NCBI GenBank assembly: GCA_039105265.1
Contig: JAPFFF010000030.1
Span: 558,001 to 622,000, forward strand
Length of the DNA: 64,000 nucleotides
Direction of reading: 5' to 3'
Origin: Tritrichomonas musculus
Lineage: Eukaryota; Parabasalia; Tritrichomonadida; Tritrichomonadidae
A program made the position numbers and the translations under genes. The notes under the pieces are model-generated. The model ran no database searches and had not been told where the DNA came from. It saw only the letters and a list, made by a program, of their open reading frames with translations. Positions 48,101 through 55,466 of the stretch are shown one piece after another. How positions within the stretch are numbered: position 1 is the stretch's first letter; each line of letters begins with the position of its first letter.

Positions 48101-49771
48101 ATATGAAAGACAATACAAATAAACAGGATTGTTTAAAATGTGTGGACAGTACGGCAATGCTTCTCGTGAAGGAATGAAATCCTTTTTGAATTTGCCTCCT
48201 AGCTTCTCACATTTATCTACATGTCTGTTGAATCTATCCATATGTTCATGACCTTTGTGAATATATGAACCACAATGAGGACAAATATGAATATTTGTTA
48301 ATGCTTCAGCATTGATGATGTACATTATATGAAGTATCTTATCCTTTGAATACAACAGAGCTGAAAACGTTTTTGTTTCATCATCGACGTTATGCCATTG
48401 GTCTTGAATATCATAAATATGTTTCTCTTTGTCATATTCATAGATGTTTACATTAATGTTATGCTTCTTGGCTGATTCTTTCATTTCTTCAATCGTGATA
48501 CCTTTGAATGAGTTTATTAATTGTTTTGCTGCTTTTGTAGGTTTAGTTGAATAAGTTATTCCGTGGTCTTCACATAATATTTTCTTTGCTGCTGCGGTTC
48601 TGTTGGAGATTTTAAATGTTCGTGTTTCAATAAGTTGCTTATTCAAACAACAAGCAAGGAAACGATACCAACACAAACAATCATCAACGTTATCAATAAT
48701 GATATATTTATTTTTAATGAATTCTTTTGGTAAATCATCAATCTTTCCTGTTATCTTAACTACACGAGAGATTGTAAACGATACTGACCAAACGATACAT
48801 AATTTGATGTTTGAAGCCGTGGTTTCATATTCATGAATCTTTGATTCAATATACAGTTTAACTTTGTCAATATCTTTACTCTCTCTGACGATTATCGGAA
48901 TTGATGATTTATAGTTTTTCCATTTGATATCACTTGCCTCATACGTGTACCTTTCGTTTTCATTCCTGGGCGGTATCTCAAATATGCCTGTCAATTGAAA
49001 ATATATTTTGAACGGTTTCACTTCTTGTTTAAATACTGTTTCAGTCAAATATTCATTAATGTCTTCAATTGATGATACACCGTTTTTGTAATATATTTTA
49101 ATCGGTTCTTTGCTGTCTTCATCTAATCGTTCAACCTTTTCACTATCATTTGGGAACTGGTCAATAAAATGAATGCATGCTTCTACTGCTTCATCAAAGT
49201 TCTCAGGTTCATTGATTATGAAATATGAATCATGTTTTGAATGCACACCTTTATAACCGAACTTTTTGAGGTATTCAATTAATTCAGCATTTTCATTGTT
49301 AAATCGAATGTCTTCATATCGTTGAGGCTGTTTGTTTGTCTTTGGTGGTAATGGTCTTAATAATATATTTTCAGATTTAATTAATTGAAGGGCTTTGTTT
49401 AGTGCATCATGAGCTATTTTAATATTGTTCTCGATTTGTTTTTGTTTTAGTTTTTGTTCATCATCTTGTTCTTCTTCTTCAAATTGTTCCTCTTCCTCCT
49501 CTTCTTCTTGTTCTTCTTGTTCTTCTGCTTCTCTTTTCATTCTGTTAACGAAATCTAATATTGATATGTCATCTATTCTATTACCTTCATGTTCTCTAAA
49601 ACCGAATGAATTCAGATAGTTTTCTAAAATGTTTTTGAAATGTTTAACATCATAATCACTAGGTTTAGATGTTGACAAACGAGGTTTTAATTGAAGTTCA
49701 TTATTGATATACCTGATTTGTTCAATAACAAATGATTTGGTATCTTTTCTATAGTAATAACGAGAACTCAT
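45155..49771 (-). CDS. POLB: Protein-primed type B DNA polymerase with HNH-like insert, element C
   Basis: 1538 residues. Order: acidic N-terminal extension with a Glu-rich coiled coil (about 85-115), a C-x2-C zinc-finger-like segment (HICPHCGSYIHKG), Exo I (ITYDFETME), Exo II (VFGFNSSRFDSNLF), Exo III (LLSYNDNDVEMM). An HNH/treble-clef-like insert follows (KCHLCGEHFTYNNKPTLDRI then NCLLACAECNRLR, about residues 930-985), then motif A (GIDFNSLYPSSF, about 1065), motif B (FYKISMNGSYGYDG) and motif C (SVDTDSLYMSIAG). This is the Polinton replicative polymerase, which copies the element from its ends with a protein primer. Two mini-hairpin sites (45975-46006, 47065-47076) are translated within it. 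The frame is open throughout. Confidence 0.93.
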   Translation of the reverse strand: MSSRYYYRKDTKSFVIEQIRYINNELQLKPRLSTSKPSDYDVKHFKNILENYLNSFGFREHEGNRIDDISILDFVNRMKREAEEQEEQEEEEEEEQFEEEEQDDEQKLKQKQIENNIKIAHDALNKALQLIKSENILLRPLPPKTNKQPQRYEDIRFNNENAELIEYLKKFGYKGVHSKHDSYFIINEPENFDEAVEACIHFIDQFPNDSEKVERLDEDSKEPIKIYYKNGVSSIEDINEYLTETVFKQEVKPFKIYFQLTGIFEIPPRNENERYTYEASDIKWKNYKSSIPIIVRESKDIDKVKLYIESKIHEYETTASNIKLCIVWSVSFTISRVVKITGKIDDLPKEFIKNKYIIIDNVDDCLCWYRFLACCLNKQLIETRTFKISNRTAAAKKILCEDHGITYSTKPTKAAKQLINSFKGITIEEMKESAKKHNINVNIYEYDKEKHIYDIQDQWHNVDDETKTFSALLYSKDKILHIMYIINAEALTNIHICPHCGSYIHKGHEHMDRFNRHVDKCEKLGGKFKKDFIPSREALPYCPHILNNPVYLYCLSYELEWKPTIHYITYDFETMEQKIEKKVSDKSVINSRLIPLSVSSCVKLDKGLITKNFDKRTNDFIAKWIDWLFVVGCDVYVDKLNHLKSFIKDKSEEELNKIDTSLKTITVFGFNSSRFDSNLFKEQLIKNHWSIDSGMIGTATSLKQFILKSSKYPIRLRFIDAQSFVAGGTLKQFGIDFGGISNSSKGVFPYEAINSDNYNEVLSKNEPFKYEDFYSYLNQKNPLTKADYEEYLIDSKRFATRWDYLLSYNDNDVEMMIKPIDNLIQMNAEYKVDLISNLSLSKNASCIKYARAYKDFNPKNNYETINKSNTFKPTMKWWLNKCDNYRKQDMKHNFCSQKGDTSLQSNKNQRDISKCVSEKDFDAFMKLYESNETGKCHLCGEHFTYNNKPTLDRIDNNKGHQIDNCLLACAECNRLRQRDDDKITRTKIQLKKFCKLHHLPTLITDEKEYYNLRENITGGLSNVLHRVNIRGQTLINKLKYDAVNDRIISYDTSNTVSHVAGIDFNSLYPSSFSSVKHSFNPYHGGIMFMPGSFIKRFDVYDEDGNKNEKIFNASMNIIQSKKRFDANPEFIFKAEVRLRCPKNKINDLINFPPVFRNINIMNDEQTIGSYMYNYMKDNKLNSADKETRKLTMLLDTCGTFMTFSNYYLWFLIDHGLIIDDIKSLSLYEAHDGFNQFVCEFMKKRQDILSGKTHGKAANGSLANEVCNEKFYKISMNGSYGYDGMNSENFNKVRIVDKNKAFQLIASDTYRNGCKLSNDCYLIQSQPHSFKCNTCLQESFFTLDNAKYWYLTFIYDFLYKCIDMNKIHFNSVDTDSLYMSIAGDMNKPINQLFDYVIKDKTFYDKHIYSFMPNPAINDVYDEKKILGCCVEKFGASQVALCAKCYTIWSDDRTISLKLKGVSLKKNNIKSSDYKDVIEKQTVMKGKNINLQMNSQLMSKITVIKNALTATHSKMLVLSNQCCCPYIHGMNASKYFIENH
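45975..46006. repeat. Mini-hairpins inside PolB frame, element C
   Basis: CAAAC-TTC-GTTTG (45975-45987), then GCTGC-CGTTA-GCAGC (45992-46006). In the B PolB the homologous codons hold a different hairpin, GCTCC-TGC-GGAGC (27337-27349). The protein loop differs between the two (HGKAANGSLANEVCNEKF against HGNGSAGALSVANEKF). Confidence 0.85.
47065..47076. repeat. Mini-hairpin inside PolB frame, second site, element C
   Basis: GCGAT-GT-ATCGC. The homologous stretch of the B PolB holds GCGC-CTT-GCGC and GCAAC-TAC-GTTGC (28384-28410). The site is a variable linker just before the HNH-like insert. Confidence 0.7.
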
Positions 49772-49863
49772 TTATGATATTATTAAAAAATCAAATTATT
49801 TGAAATTTGAAAAAATGTTAAATCAAAAAATAAAAAATATTTCGAGTTTTTTATTTCATTGAA

Positions 49864-50271
49864 ATGTCTGAGTTAAGAGAAATAATAAAACACATTGAAG
49901 AAATACATCATTTGTTAACAATATTAATTGCTAAATCAGATGATAATGAAGGTTCATTTGACAATGACAATAATGATTCATCAGATGAAGAGAATCAAAT
50001 AAAAGATGATAAACCAAAACGAGCTTTATTCAATTCATCAAAGTTCTTGAACGCTCATGACCGTGAATTAGTTATACAGTTCCTTGATGATGAACGAATG
50101 AAAGAAATAATGAAACTACCACAACATAAACAAGCATCATTTGCAAAACAATTGATTCAAAAGCATTTAAATATAAATATAACATCATACATGATTAACA
50201 GGATTCTCACATTCAAAAGGCAACAGACGCATGACAATAAAGATGACAATGATAATAAAAAGAGCTATTAA
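49864..50271 (+). CDS. Small conserved Polinton protein (SKFLND family), element C
   Basis: A 135-residue protein. An N-terminal helix (LREIIKHIEEIHHLLTILIA) and an acidic linker are followed by a C-terminal domain (SSKFLNAHDRELVIQFLDDE ... LIQKHLNINITSYMINRIL) shared with the protein at 9482-9937. It diverges from PolB; about 90 AT-rich bases between the starts hold both promoters, with TTTATTTCATTGAA before this ATG. Possibly DNA-binding; function unknown. Confidence 0.7.
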   Translation: MSELREIIKHIEEIHHLLTILIAKSDDNEGSFDNDNNDSSDEENQIKDDKPKRALFNSSKFLNAHDRELVIQFLDDERMKEIMKLPQHKQASFAKQLIQKHLNINITSYMINRILTFKRQQTHDNKDDNDNKKSY

Positions 50272-50295
50272 AAGGGGTAATTTTAACCTTCATTT
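50271..50295. promoter_or_regulatory. Intergenic cassette copy 4 (inverted)
   Basis: AAAGGGGTAATTTTAACCTT directly after a stop codon, matching 44312-44332. The next 60 bases also match 44340-44390, in the same orientation. Confidence 0.6.
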
Positions 50296-50368
50296 GAAAT
50301 CAAATAAATGACTTATATTTTAAGTATCAGTCATCAAAAATCATTTTGAAGTTTTATTTTTGGTTTAA

Positions 50369-50614
50369 ATGAATAGTGCTATTAATGGTTTGAGTTGTGA
50401 TACATCATCTTTACACGCTCAGTTTAGAAGGGTAAAGGATATGATATTTGATAAATGTATGAATTCTGAAGATGACGCATTAAACGGAACTTTTGATAAG
50501 ATGATTCACATACTGTCGATATATAAACAGCTATTTAATGATATTGAATCGATTAAAATACAATTAAGAACCATTGGTGAACGTATCAAATCAGCTGAAC
50601 AAATGACTTTGTAA
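50369..50614 (+). CDS. Small hypothetical protein, element C
   Basis: An 81-residue helical protein (MIHILSIYKQLFNDIESIKI, LRTIGERIKSAEQM). TTTTATTTTTGG lies 7 bases upstream of the ATG, a strong example of the T-rich gene-leading motif. No family was recognised. Confidence 0.55.
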   Translation: MNSAINGLSCDTSSLHAQFRRVKDMIFDKCMNSEDDALNGTFDKMIHILSIYKQLFNDIESIKIQLRTIGERIKSAEQMTL

Positions 50615-50678
50615 ATGATTCAATGAATGACGCATCATTGATGTTGTTTTATTTTTACCTAAAACGAATAACTTTAAT

Positions 50679-51248
50679 ATGAATAAAGCTCGCATATTAA
50701 GTAGTGAAAACGATGCATCAGTTAAGCAGGAACAATCAACCAGTATTAATATAAACATCAAACCAAAGCAACCACAACCAGTTGAATATCCATCAGTACA
50801 ACCATTACCACAAACATCTCAAGCCACAAATTTTACTATACCTCAGATGAATGGAGTATATCAATCACAGCTTCCAACAAACAGCGTTTCCCTAGAAAGA
50901 GGTATCAGTGATATTGGAGCTGATATAACAGAACTTGAAACCAAAAACAAATTTCTTGAGATATTGTTATCAATCTATGAAACAAACCCAATAAAAGTCA
51001 ATGATTTATTAATTTGTCATTCAAATACATTAATGGAAATCATCAAATTACTAACACAAGCAGATAAAGTTGAATTAATTGTTAATGATGATTGTTCTTG
51101 TAATGGCTGTGTTTCTCGTTCCAAATATCTTTTAATTGATAGAATATTGGTGTACAAAAATAATGAATCAAATGACTTGAAATACAAATATAATAGCATT
51201 TATACCGAACTCATTAGACACAACATTTCATTAAAAACATGTATTTAA
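50679..51248 (+). CDS. Hypothetical protein, element C
   Basis: A 189-residue protein. The first 80 residues are Gln/Pro/Ser-rich and probably unfolded. The second part is helical (DIGADITELETKNKFLEILL, LLTQADKVELIV) with a short C-x-C-x2-C motif (DDCSCNGCVSRS) that could bind a metal ion. No family was recognised. It lies in the plus-strand run leading to the ATPase. Confidence 0.5.
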   Translation: MNKARILSSENDASVKQEQSTSININIKPKQPQPVEYPSVQPLPQTSQATNFTIPQMNGVYQSQLPTNSVSLERGISDIGADITELETKNKFLEILLSIYETNPIKVNDLLICHSNTLMEIIKLLTQADKVELIVNDDCSCNGCVSRSKYLLIDRILVYKNNESNDLKYKYNSIYTELIRHNISLKTCI

Positions 51249-51258
51249 AAACTAATAA

Positions 51259-51390
51259 ATGATATATGAAATATTAGTTATTTCATTACTAACAGGTTTA
51301 TTTTTAGTGAAGATTGTTGAAGTATCATTAATGATTCCTGACAAAGAACCAGAACTCAGTGAAGAGATAAGAACAAAAATGTATTCATGA
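51259..51390 (+). CDS. 43-residue single-span membrane protein, element C
   Basis: The ATG at 51259 opens a short frame beginning MIYEILVISLLTGLFLVKIV, one hydrophobic helix of about 18 residues, followed by a charged tail (PDKEPELSEEIRTKMYS). It fits exactly between the 189-residue gene and the ATPase. Small single-span proteins are common in viruses of this lineage. Short length makes chance possible, but the hydrophobic-then-charged layout is protein-like. Confidence 0.45.
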   Translation: MIYEILVISLLTGLFLVKIVEVSLMIPDKEPELSEEIRTKMYS

Positions 51391-51414
51391 AGAGCTTTAA
51401 CGAAAACTAAAGAA

Positions 51415-52275
51415 ATGAAACGTTTCATGAAACCGACGCACTTTAATTACAAAGAGGTTTTATTTTCTAATAGCTCTGATTATGATGATGACCAAATGAG
51501 CTTTGCATTCGAATATGAATCATTCAGACCAACAGTTAATGAAACAACATTTAATATTGATGATGAGATGAACAAAGCTTATCAACGCAATGAATCAAAA
51601 ATAAAAAACGAATCAATCAGACCGATCGCAAACGGTATCTATGCACAATACAATTCATTGAACATACTTGTCGGAAATCAAGGAAGAGGAAAGAGCCATG
51701 TCGTTTTAAGAGATATCATTCAAATGTCTCGAATGAAGAACTCTGGCTTTCATTTAATCGTTTATATATCTAAGAGCGGAACAATCAATGACGCTACATT
51801 TATTGCTCAACGTGAATTGATACAACTTCCGATCAAAGTTATTAGTGATTCAGGCGCTGAAGAATATCTTAAACAACTTGATTTATATAAAGAGCTATAT
51901 GATAAATATAGTTCAACTCCAAAAATAGCAATAAATGAAAAGAAGTTAAATGATATGTTTGAGTTTCTTCATATCGATAAACTAGGTCAACCAAATGAAC
52001 CATTAAACACAATCATTCTTTGTGAAGATGCGAGCCGTTCATTAATTTTAAAGACTGATTACTTTACAAATTATGTTTCACAGCTCAGACATAAACATTC
52101 AATCGTTTACATTAATATTCAGTTCTTCAAAGCAATCAAAACAGATTACAAGAATAACGCGACATCATTCTTTATCTTCAGTGGTTATTCTCGTCAAAAG
52201 CTAAGTTATGTATATCATCAAGTTCCAATGCCAATTGAGTTTGAACATTTATGGCAAAAATATAAAGACTTATAA
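51415..52275 (+). CDS. ATP: FtsK/HerA-type (A32-like) genome packaging ATPase, element C
   Basis: 286 residues. Walker A is NILVGNQGRGKSHVV (about residues 81-95) and Walker B is NTIILCEDASR (about 200-210). Later conserved wording is YVSQLRHKHSIVYINIQFF, with the sensor-like NIQ. This is the motor thought to drive Polinton DNA into capsids. No counterpart was recognised in the parts of A and B within the window. Confidence 0.88.
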   Translation: MKRFMKPTHFNYKEVLFSNSSDYDDDQMSFAFEYESFRPTVNETTFNIDDEMNKAYQRNESKIKNESIRPIANGIYAQYNSLNILVGNQGRGKSHVVLRDIIQMSRMKNSGFHLIVYISKSGTINDATFIAQRELIQLPIKVISDSGAEEYLKQLDLYKELYDKYSSTPKIAINEKKLNDMFEFLHIDKLGQPNEPLNTIILCEDASRSLILKTDYFTNYVSQLRHKHSIVYINIQFFKAIKTDYKNNATSFFIFSGYSRQKLSYVYHQVPMPIEFEHLWQKYKDL

Positions 52276-52325
52276 GGTCATCAATTCGTGTTAGTCAATA
52301 CGAGAACAAACACAATTGAATTTCA

Positions 52326-52784
52326 TTAATCTAATACAATTTGTTGTTGAACACCTACAAATAGTTGTGGTGTATTGATATTATATTTTTGTCTCATCTG
52401 TTCGATGAGTTCCTTTGTTTTCTTATCATTAACTTTCCTGATACTGTAATTATAATACTGGTATTCTTTAAATGATTGTTCTTCATTTGAACCTTCAGCG
52501 AAGAACTCAATAGATGTTGTTGATATTCTTCTTCTGACATTTGATGTTAATGTTATATATTCCAACCCGAGTTCAACAATCTTGTCATAATATAATCGTT
52601 TAAATGCATTATCTTTGTTCTTCAATGATATGTATAACACTTTTGCTTTATATGTAGCCTTTCCGCTTGGTATCGGGTATCTATCACACAGAATTGAGAA
52701 ATCACATTGTTTGAACTTCTCTGATTCATCTAACATATCAATAAGTGAATTGATGTAATCATAAACTTTTGGCGTACTTGACAT
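52326..52784 (-). CDS. Hypothetical protein, element C
   Basis: A 152-residue basic protein (KQCDFSILCDRYPIPSGKAT, RRISTTSIEFFAEGSNEEQS), mixed alpha and beta, ending convergent with the ATPase. TTTTTATTTTTTG lies upstream of the ATG at 52784. No family was recognised. It is the last gene before the right inverted repeat. Confidence 0.55.
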   Translation of the reverse strand: MSSTPKVYDYINSLIDMLDESEKFKQCDFSILCDRYPIPSGKATYKAKVLYISLKNKDNAFKRLYYDKIVELGLEYITLTSNVRRRISTTSIEFFAEGSNEEQSFKEYQYYNYSIRKVNDKKTKELIEQMRQKYNINTPQLFVGVQQQIVLD

Positions 52785-52814
52785 ATCTTTATCATGAAAT
52801 TAAAAACAAAAAAT

Positions 52815-53196
52815 AAAAATAAAGTTCATCAACTTGAGAATGAATTAAATGAATTGTCTAATAAATGAGTTCTTCAAGTTCAGCAATTAATTGTTCAGTA
52901 CCGTTGAATTTCTTTAGCTGCCTAATAAAGTGATTTATCTCTTTTAGTACTTCATCTATGATATCATCATTATCGTAGAGGTATTTTAATGCTGGTCTCC
53001 AGCCTTTTAGCTTTTTGTTTATTCTATTAATGAGGATGCTTAATTGTTCCTCTTGGTTTGACATTATAAACTGCCGATAAAAAAATAAAAAATTTTTGAA
53101 AGTTCTATTTTTGTAAATTTAAAAATATGTATTTTAACCCTACCCCTTTTGATACCCCTTTTATTTCACCCCTCCAGCTGGTCCACTATCACTACT
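52815..53196 (-). repeat. Terminal inverted repeat, right end of element C
   Basis: Mirror of 30641-31022. It carries the second copy of the 68-codon gene (52858-53064, minus). Confidence 0.95.
52858..53064 (-). CDS. 68-residue protein encoded in the inverted repeat, right copy
   Basis: Second copy of the gene at 30773-30979. It differs at only about four residues (FNGTEQLIAELEE against FNGPAELIAELEE). Its 3' end meets the plus-strand tail of a sequence encoding KVHQLENELNELSNK, which is the end of the coiled-coil gene at 30969-31196 repeated in this arm. Confidence 0.75.
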   Translation of the reverse strand: MSNQEEQLSILINRINKKLKGWRPALKYLYDNDDIIDEVLKEINHFIRQLKKFNGTEQLIAELEELIY

Positions 53197-53202
53197 AAGG
53201 AT
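53197..53202. repeat. Target-site duplication, right copy (element C)
   Basis: Exact second copy of AAGGAT, directly after the right inverted repeat. Confidence 0.95.
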
Positions 53203-53524
53203 ACCGAATATGAGGTTGTATGGAATGATTAGAAATTCTATAATAGTCGACCTCATCTCGGTAGGAATAATACTCATTTTACTGGATCATGAGAATTTAT
53301 GCATTCGCATTTATGCATTCACATTTATGCATTCGCGTATTATATTTTTGGATCTCAAATTCGATTAATCCCAAAAATAGCATTCACACATAGCCCATAT
53401 TTGATTCTCATATGACAGCCACACATAGCCCATATGACGCCATAAATAGCCCATATTTGGGCCCATACAGAATTCCAAAAATAACGCGAATCTCGAACCA
53501 ATTCAATTTTTTATCCAGTTAGAA
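53203..53524. other. Flank of element C with short repeats
   Basis: The first 27 bases look like the end of the reading frame interrupted by C. After that come three near-copies of CATTTATGCATTCGC (about 53293-53340) and three of ACATAGCCCATAT (about 53382-53450). The CATTTATGCATTCGCATTT ... TATATTTTTGGA block recurs after the next gene (53829-53875), giving direct repeats around that gene. Confidence 0.6.
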
Positions 53525-53827
53525 ATGAATTCAACAACTGTTGCCATACCACAACTCTCCAATGTCGAAGCTAATGGTGTCAAACTCGATTACCTCGAAC
53601 GAGTCATTCTCAAGAAATACCCCCAATGGAAATCCCTGGCATTCGACTACCACAACGATGATGATTTCATGGATGATCTCATTGATACAATATCAAATTT
53701 TGAAACTGATTTGGAATCTCTTCGAGCCAAAATCATAGATGGTGATAGCTATGATCGCAAGGAACTCGAATTGAGCCGAATTAAGATGCTATTGAAAATA
53801 CTCGAATTCTCATATGAATATGCGTAA
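53525..53827 (+). CDS. Hypothetical protein resembling the TIR-encoded protein of element C
   Basis: A 100-residue acidic helical protein. The middle, KKYPQWKSLAFDYHNDDDFM then DLIDTISNFETDL, follows the same W, Y, DD, helix pattern as KKLKGWRPALKYLYDNDDII then EVLKEINHFIRQL in the 68-residue protein of element C. This suggests a common family. It is flanked by direct repeats and preceded by TTTTTTATCCAGTTAGAA. It could be the end-gene of yet another, mostly lost Maverick, or a host gene. The function is unknown. Confidence 0.5.
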   Translation: MNSTTVAIPQLSNVEANGVKLDYLERVILKKYPQWKSLAFDYHNDDDFMDDLIDTISNFETDLESLRAKIIDGDSYDRKELELSRIKMLLKILEFSYEYA

Positions 53828-54340
53828 GCATTTATGCATTCGCATTTGTATTTTGTATTTTATATTTTTGGACTCAACTTCATATGAGGTCATAGTGCTT
53901 ACCAAAAACCAACCACCAACCACCAACCAATTACCAAAAACCTACCAACCACTACTACTAGAATATTCGGCAAAGGGTTTCCAGAGGGCCTCTCAAATTT
54001 AAGAATTGATTAATAAGAGTATAAATGGTGAATTGAAATACGATTGTGCATTGTATGCATACTTTTGTAGCTTTTTATTGAAACTCTTTATCGAAATCAA
54101 ATTAGATATCTTGAGTGGAAATGAAATTTTCGAATAAAATTTATGCCATTATAACTTTCATCATACAGTGATCAATATATATTTTTGGGGGATTTTTCCT
54201 CCATGAATACCTAAATTGCCTAACCAAATTTTTCAACTATTTTTTTAAATTTTTCAAAAAAAAGCATAATAAAAAATGTTTTCAGAAAAAAATCAACTTT
54301 TTTTTGAAAAAGTGGGAAAAAGTGAATATTTTCCCCAATT
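53828..54340. other. Non-coding AT-rich spacer
   Basis: After the direct-repeat copy (53829-53875) and a stretch of repeated ACCAACCAC/TACCAAAAACC motifs (about 53900-53955), the DNA becomes poly-A/T-rich. No gene is seen. Confidence 0.6.
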
Positions 54341-55466
54341 TTATAGGGCAGCGACCAATGTCCCTACTTTAACGGTCACTGTTAACGGTCATATTGGTAG
54401 GGACAAATGGAGCAGCGACAAATGTCCCTACTTTAACGGTCATTTTTAACGGTTATAGTATATATTTACCTGTAAAAACAACGAGAGATGTGAATTTAAT
54501 GATAAATTACGCATAAATTGTTTTAACAATGCTAGGTTACAAAAATGTTTATAAGACGAATTCAAAAAAACTGAAAATTCAGATAAAAATTAGAATATGA
54601 TTTATCCAAAAAAAAAACTTAATAAATTAGTCGAAATGTTAACGTTAACATTATACAAAAGATATTTATTTAAATTAAAACAAAATATTCTTCTATATTA
54701 GGAAATAATATTATTAGTAATTTCTTTATCTGCATTTATAAAAATATTTTTAAGTTAAATAGCATGTGAAGTTCTTATAAATAGTTTTGTTTGATGTTTT
54801 CATGGTCAAAAAAGTTGAATGCATCTATTTCAATTTTTCTTGAAAAAAGTGTGAATAGGTGGTCATGGATTTTTTAATAAAAATATTTTTTTTTTTCATC
54901 ATTGCTAAAACAAAGTAATTTCTTTTTATCAAATGATTTTTTAATTATATAATTACATATTTATCAAATATATGTAAGGAAATGCTTTAAAATTTGAAAA
55001 TTACTTCGATCTTTACTAAAAAGTAATCGAATATTAAAATATATTCAGTTTGAATTTTATTAGAAGAATCTATTATATTATGCAAAGAACTAATTCTACT
55101 TTTGTCTTTTTAAGTTTTTGATCATATTTTTTAGGTTTATCAAATATTTTTGCCTTTGAAAATTGCGATTTTTTAACAAAATTATAATTTTTTATTGTAA
55201 AAAGCACTAAAAATAAAGATTTATTCATTTTAATACTATTTTAAATAAAATATATTAAATAAATAATTCACATTTTCTTATGCAATGAGTAAGGATATTT
55301 GTAACCTCATTTATAAAAATAAAAAAAGATTTTCTATATGTTTGACCGTTATTAATGACCGTTAAAGTAGGGACAAATGGAGCAGCGACAAATGTCCCTA
55401 CTTCACCTCACAAATTTAATAGCCGTTAAAAATGACCGTTAAAGTAGGGGCATTTGTAATTTCCCA
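54341..55466. mobile_element. Probable non-autonomous DNA transposon with palindromic ends
   Basis: Both ends carry the palindromic unit GTAGGGACAAATGGAGCAGC ... GACAAATGTCCCTAC (about 54407-54433 and 55369-55396). Copies of TGACCGTTAAAGTAGGG or its complement flank it. The outer ends form an imperfect inverted repeat of about 100 bases. The 900 bases between are AT-rich and non-coding. CCCAATTTTATA lies at both outer edges. It looks like a MITE-like or deletion derivative element; the transposase family is unknown. Confidence 0.6.

Larger units (their letters stand above)
30641..53196. mobile_element. Polinton/Maverick element C (almost whole, young)
   Basis: A 22,556-bp element with 382-bp inverted repeats starting AGTAGTGATAGTGG and a perfect 6-base duplication. 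Parts: TIR gene, small genes, amphipathic peptide gene, major capsid, integrase, small conserved gene, Pro/Gln-rich gene, conserved unknown gene, fibre-like gene, HNH gene, PolB, packaging ATPase. It has about two or three breaks. No protease was recognised. Its genes are clearly divergent from those of A and B, so it is another subfamily. The near-identical ends and exact duplication point to recent insertion. Confidence 0.95.
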
